Source of the DNA: Hydrogenophaga sp.
GTDB taxonomy: Bacteria; Pseudomonadota; Gammaproteobacteria; Burkholderiales; Burkholderiaceae_C
Reading direction: 5' to 3'
Assembly: GCF_018780075.1 (NCBI RefSeq)
Contig: NZ_JADMKB010000105.1
Span: 1 to 64,000 of the forward strand
Length of the DNA: 64,000 nt
Within the stretch, counting starts at the first letter, position 1; each line of letters starts with the position of its first letter. A program made the translations under genes and the position numbers. A model generated the notes under the pieces. It was not told the origin of the DNA and did not search any database. It saw only the letters and a list, made by a program, of their open reading frames with translations. Of this stretch, positions 33,976-41,161 are shown piece after piece.

Positions 33976-35124
33976 ATGCAACGTCGTCGGGTGATTGCGA
34001 GTGTGGGTTCGTTGGTGGGAGGGTCTGTTCTGGGGGGATGGAGCGCCATGGCTCAGGCCCAAAGCGCTGGCGGGGGCGACCGCATCGTGATCGGCCAGTC
34101 GGCCCCATTCACCGGGCCGTCTACCCAACTGGGCCTGCAGTTTCACCTGGGTGCCCAGCTTTACTTCGAGCAGGTCAATGCCAAGGGTGGCGTCAACGGG
34201 CGGCGCATCGATCTGCAGCGCCTCGACGATGGCTACGAACCCGAACGCTGTGCGGCCAACACCAAGCAGTTCATCTCCGACGGTGTGTTCGCCTTGTTCG
34301 GTTATGTCGGGACGGCCACCAGCCTGGCGGCCTTGCCGCTGGCCACCGAAGCCAAGACGCCGTTTTTTGCCCCGTTCACCGGCGCCCAGGCGCTGCGTGA
34401 GCCTTTCAACCGCTACGCGATCCACGTCCGGGCCTCCTACTTTGACGAAACGGCGGCCATCGTGCGGCAGGTCACGTCCACCGGCATCAAGAAGCTCGCG
34501 GTGTTCTACCAGAACGACGCCTACGGCAAGACCGGCCTGGAAGGCGTGCAGCGCGCGCTGAAAGCGATGAACCTGGAGACGGCGGCGCTCGGTTCGGTGG
34601 AACGCAACACCAACGACGTGGCGCCGGCGCTGAAAGACATCCTGGCGGCCAAGCCCGAAGCGATCGTGCAGATCGGCGCCTACAAGGCCTGTGCCACCTT
34701 CATCCGGCTGGCCCGCCAGCAGGGCTTTGGTGGCAATTTCTACAACGTGTCCTTCGTCGGCACCCAGGCCCTGATGGATGAGCTGGGGGCGGTGGCGAAA
34801 GGGGTGGTGGTGAGCCAGGTGATGCCCTTTCCCTATTCGCCGGCCACCCAGCTCTCGGGCGAGTACCTCGCCGACCTCAAGGACAAACGTGGCCAGGCGC
34901 CCAACTACTCGGGCATGGAGGGTTACGTGGCGGCGAAGGTGTTTGTTGAAGCGCTCAAGCGGGCCGGCCGCGGCGCCACGCGGGAATCGTTCATCGATGC
35001 CATCCACGGCATGCAGGCGGTCAACCTGGGCGGTTTCCCGGTGGATTTCGGCCCACAGAAGCACACCGGCTCGCGCTTCGTGGAGCTCACCCTGTTGACC
35101 GAGGACGGGCGCATCCGGCGCTGA
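33976..35124 (+). CDS. ABC transporter substrate-binding protein, branched-chain amino acid (LivJ/K) type
   Basis: 382 residues from MQRRRVIASVGSLVGG, with TCAGGAG upstream and a signal peptide cleaved near AQAQSA. The mature protein has RIVIGQSAPFTGPSTQLG, AQLYFEQVNAKGGVNGRRI and VFALFGYVGTATSLAALPLA, the periplasmic-binding fold type I of Liv receptors. No permease or ATPase genes are near, so it must work with a transporter elsewhere, or act as a sensor. It lies 113 bases upstream of an M20 amidohydrolase gene on the same strand. Such orphan receptors are abundant in Burkholderiales; the ligand could be an aromatic acid or an amino-acid derivative. Confidence 0.9.
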   Translation: MQRRRVIASVGSLVGGSVLGGWSAMAQAQSAGGGDRIVIGQSAPFTGPSTQLGLQFHLGAQLYFEQVNAKGGVNGRRIDLQRLDDGYEPERCAANTKQFISDGVFALFGYVGTATSLAALPLATEAKTPFFAPFTGAQALREPFNRYAIHVRASYFDETAAIVRQVTSTGIKKLAVFYQNDAYGKTGLEGVQRALKAMNLETAALGSVERNTNDVAPALKDILAAKPEAIVQIGAYKACATFIRLARQQGFGGNFYNVSFVGTQALMDELGAVAKGVVVSQVMPFPYSPATQLSGEYLADLKDKRGQAPNYSGMEGYVAAKVFVEALKRAGRGATRESFIDAIHGMQAVNLGGFPVDFGPQKHTGSRFVELTLLTEDGRIRR

Positions 35125-35237
35125 AGCCCCGGCCCGGCGGCGGGCCGGATGGGCGGTGTCGCGCTCGGGCGCGACAGGTCTTGGTTACCATGAGCCTTTG
35201 ACCCGGGGTGCCCGTCCCCGGGCAACCGGAGGCTCTC

Positions 35238-36455
35238 ATGCAACTGATCGATTCCATCCTGACGCAGGCGGCCAGCATCGCGGCCGTGCGCCGCGACATC
35301 CACGCCCACCCCGAGCTCTGTTTTGAAGAGGTGCGTACCGCCGACGTGGTGGCGCACAAGCTCGCCGAGTGGGGCATCCCGGTGCACCGGGGCATGGGCA
35401 CCACCGGTGTGGTGGGCATCGTGCACGGCCGCGACGGCGGGGCCTGTGGTCGGGCCATCGGCCTGCGCGCCGACATGGACGCCTTGCCCATGCAGGAGCA
35501 CAACCACTTTGCCCACAAGAGCCAGCACGCCGGCAAGATGCACGCCTGCGGCCACGACGGCCACACCGCCATGTTGTTGGCCGCGGCGCAGCACTTCGCG
35601 AAACACCGGAACTTCGACGGCACGGTCTACCTGATCTTCCAGCCGGCCGAAGAGGGCGGTGGCGGTGCGCGCGAGATGATCAAGGACGGCCTGTTCGAGC
35701 AGTTTCCGGTCGAGGCCGTGTTCGGCATGCACAACTGGCCGGGCATGCCGGTGGGCACCTTCGCCGCCAGCGCCGGGCCGGTGATGGCGTCGAGCAACGA
35801 GTTCCACATCGTCATCCGTGGCAAGGGCGCGCACGCCGCGCTGCCGCACAACGGCATCGACCCGGTGCCGGTGGCCTGCCAGATGGTGATGGCCTTCCAG
35901 ACCATCATCTCGCGCAACAAGAAGCCGGTGGACGCCGGCGTGATCTCGGTCACCATGATCCACACCGGCGAGGCCACCAACGTGGTGCCCGACAGCTGCG
36001 AGATCCAGGGCACGGTGCGCACCTTCACGTTCGAGGTGCTCGACATGATCGAGCAGCGCATGCAGGCGATTGCCGAACACACCAGCGCGGCCTTCGGTGC
36101 CACGGTCGAGTTCCAGTTCAAGCGCAACTACCCGCCCACCGTCAACCACGCCGCCGAGACCGCGTTCGCGCGCGAGGTCATGGCCGAGATCGTGGGGCCC
36201 GAGCGCGTGCTGGAGCAGGAGCCCACCATGGGCGCCGAAGACTTTGCCTACATGCTGCAGGCCCGCCCGGGCTGCTACGCCTTCATCGCCAACGGCGACG
36301 GCGCGCACCGCGAGATGGGCCACGGCGGCGGCCCCTGCATGCTGCACAACCCGAGCTACGACTTCAACGACGACCTGATCCCGCTGGGCGCGACCTACTG
36401 GGTCCGGCTCGCCGAGCGGTGGCTGGGACAGGCCCGTCCGGGGCTGGCGGCATGA
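35238..36455 (+). CDS. M20-family amidohydrolase (hippurate hydrolase/N-acyl amino acid amidohydrolase)
   Basis: 405 residues. The start MQLIDSILTQ follows CGGAGG. M20D metal-binding landmarks are RRDIHAHPELCFEE near residue 20, GLRADMDALPMQE, MHACGHDGHTAMLL and QPAEEGGGGAREMI, with EPTMGAEDFAYML at the end. The internal lid domain is at about 180-300. These cytosolic enzymes cleave N-acylated or N-benzoylated amino acids. Its stop overlaps the start of the next gene by ATGA, so both hydrolases are made together. Confidence 0.92.
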   Translation: MQLIDSILTQAASIAAVRRDIHAHPELCFEEVRTADVVAHKLAEWGIPVHRGMGTTGVVGIVHGRDGGACGRAIGLRADMDALPMQEHNHFAHKSQHAGKMHACGHDGHTAMLLAAAQHFAKHRNFDGTVYLIFQPAEEGGGGAREMIKDGLFEQFPVEAVFGMHNWPGMPVGTFAASAGPVMASSNEFHIVIRGKGAHAALPHNGIDPVPVACQMVMAFQTIISRNKKPVDAGVISVTMIHTGEATNVVPDSCEIQGTVRTFTFEVLDMIEQRMQAIAEHTSAAFGATVEFQFKRNYPPTVNHAAETAFAREVMAEIVGPERVLEQEPTMGAEDFAYMLQARPGCYAFIANGDGAHREMGHGGGPCMLHNPSYDFNDDLIPLGATYWVRLAERWLGQARPGLAA

Positions 36456-37564
36456 TCAATCCCCTGTTGGCCTTTGCCAGCTCCTATGCCCGCGCCCGTG
36501 TCCAGTTTCTGGAAGGTGCGGCCACCGCCGGCATGTCGATCCGGAGCCACGACCATCCGCTGGCGGGGCGCGACGGCGAAACCCTGGCCATGGACACCGC
36601 GCTGGACGGCGCGTCCGATGCCGGGTGCCTGCTGATCGTCAGCAGCGCCTGTCACGGCGTCGAGGGGTTTTGCGGCTCGGGGGTGCAGGTGTTCGCTGCG
36701 CACGATGCCGAATGGCGCGCCCACGCCAGGGCGGCCGGCGTGGCCGTGCTCTACATCCACGCGCTCAACCCGCACGGGTTCTCCCACCTGCGCCGCGTGA
36801 CCCACGAGAACGTGGACCTCAACCGCAACTTCCACGATTTCAGCCAGCCGCTGCCCGCCAACCCGGCCTACGACGAACTGCACAGCGCCCTGGTGCCCGC
36901 CGAGTGGCCCCCCACGGCCGACGCCGAGGCGCGCATCGCCCACTACATCGGCCGGCATGGCCTGAGCCGCTACCAGGCGGCGGTGTCCCAGGGGCAGCAC
37001 CACCACGCCGACGGTCTGTTCTATGGCGGCATCGCGCCCACCTGGAGCAACCTGACCCTGCGGCAGGTGCTGCGCCAGCACGCGCGGACCGCGCGGCACA
37101 TCGCGTGGATCGACTTGCACACGGGCCTCGGCCCCAGCGGCCTGGGCGAGCGCATCTTTGCCGGCCGCGACGACGTGGACGCGATGCGGCGCGCCCGCGC
37201 CTGGTGGGGTGGCGACGGACAGACCCCGGTGACGTCGATCTACGACGGCACGTCGACCTCGGCCCGGCTCACGGGGCTCATGTGCGGCGCGGTGTACGAC
37301 GAGTGCCCGCAGGCCGAGTACACCGGCATGGCGATGGAGTACGGCACCTTGCCGCTTCTGGAGATGCTGAACGCCTTGCGCGGCGACCACTGGCTGCACC
37401 AGCACCCCGATGCGCCGGCGGGCTTGCGCACGGCGATCCAGCGGCGCATGAAAGAGGCGTTTTATGTGGACACCGACGAGTGGCGGGCCCAGGTGGTGGT
37501 GCAGGCCCGGCAGGCGATGTTCCAGGCGGTGGACGGCCTGCGCCGCCGCTGCGCCTGCGTGTGA
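36452..37564 (+). CDS. DUF2817 domain protein, M14-like zinc carboxypeptidase fold
   Basis: 370 residues, translationally coupled to the M20 gene through ATGA. The putative zinc ligands are in SSACHGVEGFCGSG near residue 65 (H..E), and WIDLHTGLGP near 215 supplies the third His; MAMEYGTLPLLEML near 290 gives the catalytic Glu region. NVDLNRNFHDF is the substrate-binding Asn-Arg pair typical of M14 peptidases. There is no signal peptide, so it is cytosolic. The family is annotated only as DUF2817; a carboxypeptidase or deacylase acting on the products of the M20 enzyme is an inference from coupling. Confidence 0.85.
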   Translation: MINPLLAFASSYARARVQFLEGAATAGMSIRSHDHPLAGRDGETLAMDTALDGASDAGCLLIVSSACHGVEGFCGSGVQVFAAHDAEWRAHARAAGVAVLYIHALNPHGFSHLRRVTHENVDLNRNFHDFSQPLPANPAYDELHSALVPAEWPPTADAEARIAHYIGRHGLSRYQAAVSQGQHHHADGLFYGGIAPTWSNLTLRQVLRQHARTARHIAWIDLHTGLGPSGLGERIFAGRDDVDAMRRARAWWGGDGQTPVTSIYDGTSTSARLTGLMCGAVYDECPQAEYTGMAMEYGTLPLLEMLNALRGDHWLHQHPDAPAGLRTAIQRRMKEAFYVDTDEWRAQVVVQARQAMFQAVDGLRRRCACV

Positions 37565-37594
37565 CGGCGTGGACCATCGCCCGGGGTGCGCCGC

Positions 37595-38368
37595 TCAGCT
37601 GCCGAGGTCGGCCCTGACCCCGGCGAGGTAGAGCCGTTCCATCGCGTCCAGCGGGTCGAAGGCGTCGGCCCGTTCGCGCAGCTGGGTGGCCCGCGCCAGC
37701 CCTCCCTCGCCCTCCAGCATCAGCAGCCCGCTGGCGTATTCATGGAGCGTGACGGCTGACCGGGGGTTGAGCGCCAGGGCTTTTTCGTAGAGTGCCAGCG
37801 CAGCGCTTTTGCGCGCGCCATGCACCATGCCGCCGATCAGCTCGCCCACCTTGTCGATGACTTCCGCGTGGAAGTTGGCCAGCGCCAGGTGGGCGTCGGC
37901 GTGGTGGGGCGCCAGCGCGATGGTGGTGTCCAGGGCGTGCCGCACCTTGCTGCCCAGCCCCTTGGTCAGGGCCTTGGCCACGCTCACACCCTGGCTGTAG
38001 CGGCCCAGCGCATAGCCTTGCCAGTACCAGGCGCCGGGAAGGTCTGGCGCAAGGGCTTGTTGCTGCTGGGCGCGTTCCGCCGCGCCCAGCAGGCGCTCCA
38101 GCCGGACCGGCTCGCTCGGTTCGACGTAGGTGGCGTGGATGCAGGCGGCCTTGTTGGCGAGGGTGAGCCCTGACGGGCCCAGCGCCAGCGCGGCGAGGGC
38201 CGCGTCCTCGAACGCCCCGTTGTGGTACAGCACCCAGGCGTCCAGCAGCGCGGCATCGGTGGGCAGCGGTTCGGCGTCACCCGCGTGCAGGTCTGCCCAG
38301 TGCCCGGTGATGCTGTCGCGGTGGTACTGGTACACGCCGGAGAAGGGGCAAGGTGTCCACGAAGGCAT
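37595..38368 (-). CDS. Hypothetical TPR-like repeat protein
   Basis: 257 residues. The sequence has helical repeats that look like tetratricopeptide units, with ADAHLALANFHAEVIDKVGE near residue 160 and ALYEKALALNPRSAVTLHEYASGL near 190 the clearest. The N-terminal third (GHWADLHAGDAEPLPTDAAL) matches nothing I know. There is no signal peptide. It is the last gene of the patatin-tetR-TPR run on the minus strand, 14 bases behind tetR, so a scaffold role in the same process is possible. The function is unknown. Confidence 0.75.
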   Translation of the reverse strand: MPSWTPCPFSGVYQYHRDSITGHWADLHAGDAEPLPTDAALLDAWVLYHNGAFEDAALAALALGPSGLTLANKAACIHATYVEPSEPVRLERLLGAAERAQQQQALAPDLPGAWYWQGYALGRYSQGVSVAKALTKGLGSKVRHALDTTIALAPHHADAHLALANFHAEVIDKVGELIGGMVHGARKSAALALYEKALALNPRSAVTLHEYASGLLMLEGEGGLARATQLRERADAFDPLDAMERLYLAGVRADLGS

Positions 38369-38382
38369 GGCGCGTCCCGGGG

Positions 38383-39042
38383 TCAGGCCGGGTTCTGGTA
38401 GGCGCCGGTGAGCTGCAGCAAATGCTGGCGCTGACCGGTTTCGAGGTAAGGCGCCAGCAGGTTGAGCACGTGCTGCGCGCCGCGCAGCAGGGCTTTCTGG
38501 GCGTTGTCGGGTTCGAGGGCGTGGCGCGGATCGCGCACGTATTCGAAGCTCAGCCAGTAGGTGAGCAGCACCACCATGCAGTTGGCCGTGGGCTCCAGCT
38601 CGCGGGCATCGAGGTCGATGGCACCGGCACGGCTCATGCCCGAGAGCAGGCTGCGGATGGCGCGGGTCTTGTTTTTCAGTACGCCCTGGAAGCGGGTTTC
38701 GAGCAGGCGGTTCTTCGACAGCAGGTCGTTGAGGTCGCGGTAGAGGAAGCGGTACTCCCAGATGATCTCGAACAGCGAGTGCAGGAAGAACCAGGCGTCT
38801 TCCACGTTGCGCACGCCGTCGCTGGCGCCCAGCAGCTCGCCGAGCGCGCGCTCGTAGCGCTCGAACAGCGAGTTGATGAGCTCGTCCTTGGCCGGGTAGT
38901 GGTAGTACAGGTTGCCCGGGCTGATGCCCAGCTCCGACGAGATCAGGGTGGTGGAGACGTTGGGTTCACCGAAGCGGTTGAACAGCGCCAGCGAAACCTC
39001 CAGGATGCGCTCGGCGGTGCGGCGGGGGGCTTTTTTCGCCAT
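38383..39042 (-). CDS. TetR-family transcriptional regulator
   Basis: 219 residues. The N-terminal helix-turn-helix is RILEVSLALFNRFGEPNVST...GISPGNLYYHYPAKDELI, the classic TetR recognition region. The C-terminal domain (FLHSLFEIIWEYRFLYRDLNDLL) resembles that of a lipid-linked subgroup. It is three bases behind the patatin gene and is probably cotranscribed with it, so it likely regulates this operon in response to a lipid. No operator was identified. Confidence 0.88.
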   Translation of the reverse strand: MAKKAPRRTAERILEVSLALFNRFGEPNVSTTLISSELGISPGNLYYHYPAKDELINSLFERYERALGELLGASDGVRNVEDAWFFLHSLFEIIWEYRFLYRDLNDLLSKNRLLETRFQGVLKNKTRAIRSLLSGMSRAGAIDLDARELEPTANCMVVLLTYWLSFEYVRDPRHALEPDNAQKALLRGAQHVLNLLAPYLETGQRQHLLQLTGAYQNPA

Positions 39043-39045
39043 GGT

Positions 39046-40281
39046 TCAGGCGCGCTGGGTCTGCAGCCGCTGTTGCAGGGTGTCGAGTGTGGCGTGCAGC
39101 CGGTCCAGCGCGGCGGGCCGCCGCGGACGCAGCGGTGCGAGCAGGCGGCGCTGGCAGTCGTGGATCACGTCCATGTCCAGCGTCACACCATGGCGCTGCA
39201 GGCGCGGACCGAGCACCGAAGCGCGCTGGCGCAAGAGGCGCAGCGTCTGCTGGTAGGCGTGTTCGGCCAGCTCGCGGCGCTGGCGGTAGCTGAAGGTGTT
39301 GGCGAAAAACAGTTCGGCGTCGCGCTGGTCGGGCTCGATCAGCACGATGTCGGTGTCGGGGTAGGCGCGCTCGTAGTGTTTGAAGCCCAGCGCCAGGCGC
39401 GAGTGGATCATGGAGCGGAAGGTCTGGCTCATCACCGCCGGCAGCCCGCCCTCGACCAGGGACGGGATGCGGGTGCTGTGGCTGGCGCGGGGATCGGCGT
39501 GAAACGGCACCAGCGGGTTCAGGCAGAGCAGCAGGTCCACGCCCTCATCCAGCGCCACCGTGGCGTGCACCGTCTTCTTCAGTGCGCCATCGACGTAGTG
39601 TTTGCCTTCGATCTCCACCGGCGGAAACAGGCCGGGCAGGGCGGCGCTGGCCTGGATCGCGCGCGAGATCGGCACATGGTCCCAGCCCGGCTGGCCAAAC
39701 GGCGCGGCCTCGCCGGTGTCGAGCTCGGTGGCGACCAGGGTCAGGCGCGCGCGCAGGCGGCGGAAGTCGTTGCTGCGACCGGGCTTGTCGAAGAGCCGTT
39801 GAACCTGCTCGTGAATGCCTTCGTTGTCGAGCACGCCGGTGGGCAGTGCGGCGCCCATGCGCTCGAAGGCGTTGGTGAGGCTTTTGCCTTGTGCCATCCA
39901 GGCCCAGAGCGCGCCGCCGAGCAGGCCTGGAATGCGTCTGGCCCGGTCCCTCAGCTCGCCCCAGGCCGGCTTCATCAGGCAGGCCGGGTCAAAGTGGTCG
40001 TCACCCAGGCGGTCTTCGATGAAGGCGTCGCAAAGCTGGCGCGGGGTGATGCCGTTGGCCAGACCCGCCGCAATGAAGCCCCCGGCGGACACGCCCACGT
40101 AGTGATCGCAGCCGTTGAAGTCGAGGCCCTTCAGTGCATCGGCCAGCGCGCACAGCGCGCCGATTTCGTAGATGGCGCCGAGCGGCCCGCCACCGGCGAA
40201 CGCCAGCGCGATGCGCGGCCGGCGCCTGTCGCGCGCCGGGCCCTTGGGTCGAGCGGCGGGGGCTGTGCGGGTGGGCGTCAT
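39046..40281 (-). CDS. Patatin-like phospholipase
   Basis: 411 residues from MTPTRTAPA; the upstream in-frame Met is less likely. The oxyanion loop ALAFAGGGPLGAIYEIGA is at about residue 30, the nucleophile serine in YVGVSAGGFIAAG (GxSxG) near 65, and the catalytic aspartate in KHYVDGALKKTVHA (DGA) near 228. It has no signal peptide, so a cytosolic lipid hydrolase is expected, such as a lysophospholipase or one acting on storage lipid. It heads the patatin-tetR-TPR operon and is divergent from nothing close; the phasin gene ends 124 bases upstream. Confidence 0.9.
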   Translation of the reverse strand: MTPTRTAPAARPKGPARDRRRPRIALAFAGGGPLGAIYEIGALCALADALKGLDFNGCDHYVGVSAGGFIAAGLANGITPRQLCDAFIEDRLGDDHFDPACLMKPAWGELRDRARRIPGLLGGALWAWMAQGKSLTNAFERMGAALPTGVLDNEGIHEQVQRLFDKPGRSNDFRRLRARLTLVATELDTGEAAPFGQPGWDHVPISRAIQASAALPGLFPPVEIEGKHYVDGALKKTVHATVALDEGVDLLLCLNPLVPFHADPRASHSTRIPSLVEGGLPAVMSQTFRSMIHSRLALGFKHYERAYPDTDIVLIEPDQRDAELFFANTFSYRQRRELAEHAYQQTLRLLRQRASVLGPRLQRHGVTLDMDVIHDCQRRLLAPLRPRRPAALDRLHATLDTLQQRLQTQRA

Positions 40282-40343
40282 GCGATTGAGTGTAGACCGC
40301 CCACGTGACCGGTCATGTTGCATCGCAGCATGACCACGGGGCC

Positions 40344-40367
40344 AAAAAAAGGGGCGCCTCGCGCCCC
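40344..40367 (-). terminator. Rho-independent terminator of the phasin gene
   Basis: 7-bp stem GGGGCGC/GCGCCCC with a three-base loop followed on the minus strand by seven T, 38 bases past the phasin stop. Confidence 0.9.
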
Positions 40368-40404
40368 GGATGCTGCGTGCAAACGGTGTGCACGGTCAGC
40401 GGTC

Positions 40405-40947
40405 TCAGGCCTTCTTGGTCCGGGCAGGGGTCTTGCGAGCGGCCGGCTTGGCCGCGGCTTTGGCGGGCGCTGCCTTGGCCGGCGCGGCTTTGCGAGCGGG
40501 CGCCTTGGGCGCGGCGACGGCCTTGATGCCCTGCTTCTGCACCAGCGCGTTCAGGGCGTCGATGCGTTCGATCAGTGCGTCGATGTCGCGCGCCGAGGGC
40601 ACGCCCAGCTTGTTCAGGGCCTTGGCGACACGGTCTTCAAAAATGTTCTCCAGCTTGTCCCACTGACCGGCGGCCTTGGACGAAATCTCGGTGGCCATGC
40701 CGCTCATGCGGTTGGTGGCTTCGGAGATGCGCTCTTCGGCCACGGCCTGGGTTTTGCGCTGGATCGACAGGCCTTCCTTGACCAGCGATTCAAAGGCTTT
40801 GCCGCCTTCTTCCTGGGCCTTGGAGAAGGCGCCGAGGCCGGCCAGCCAGATCTGCTGTGCGGAGTCCTTGATGGCGCCGGACAGGGGCGAGCCGGAGGCG
40901 GCGGTGCTGGCTTTGGAGGTGCCGGATTTTTGTGTCTTGGTGACCAT
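40405..40947 (-). CDS. Phasin family/PHA granule-associated protein
   Basis: 180 residues from MVTKTQKSGTSKAST. The central helical region (IKDSAQQIWLAGLGAFSKAQEEGGKAF) is the poly(hydroxyalkanoate) granule-associated family signature. The C-terminal 50 residues are a Lys/Ala/Pro-rich tail (PARKAAPAKAAPAKAAAKP), like the histone-H1-like tails of PhaM/PhaF-type proteins that link granules to the nucleoid. The start GGAG lies in a strong stem with a perfectly complementary upstream sequence (annotated separately). It has its own terminator. Predicted role: coating and positioning storage granules. Confidence 0.9.
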   Translation of the reverse strand: MVTKTQKSGTSKASTAASGSPLSGAIKDSAQQIWLAGLGAFSKAQEEGGKAFESLVKEGLSIQRKTQAVAEERISEATNRMSGMATEISSKAAGQWDKLENIFEDRVAKALNKLGVPSARDIDALIERIDALNALVQKQGIKAVAAPKAPARKAAPAKAAPAKAAAKPAARKTPARTKKA

Positions 40948-40950
40948 GGG

Positions 40951-41014
40951 GACTCCGTTGAAGGTGGACAGGGGGGTGTGCTCGACAGAGGGGGAAGCCC
41001 TCTGCAACGGAGTC
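40951..41014 (-). promoter_or_regulatory. Structured 5' leader of the phasin mRNA that pairs with the ribosome-binding site
   Basis: In mRNA sense GACTCCGTTG (41014-41005) is perfectly complementary to CAACGGAGTC (40960-40951), which contains the Shine-Dalgarno GGAG four bases before ATG. Between them a perfect 7-bp hairpin CAGAGGG/CCCTCTG with a five-base loop abuts the first strand. Folding would hide the ribosome-binding site. No known riboswitch matches. Confidence 0.6.
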
Positions 41015-41161
41015 AATGTAAGGGGGTGCCGTGGGGCCTGTGTAGGGGTTCACGACTAAATCCTGGCCGCGGGTCCACGGGTTTGTGCTGAACCCCGGGG
41101 CTTCGGGCATGGTGAAGAATGGCGGGCTGTGCCCGAAACCAACGACCTCAGGAGAAACGCC

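Noticed and set aside
41045-41106. 8-bp inverted repeat GGGGTTCA/TGAACCCC upstream of the acyl-CoA reductase
   Set aside because: Arms are 46 bases apart and GC-rich; likely chance without further support.
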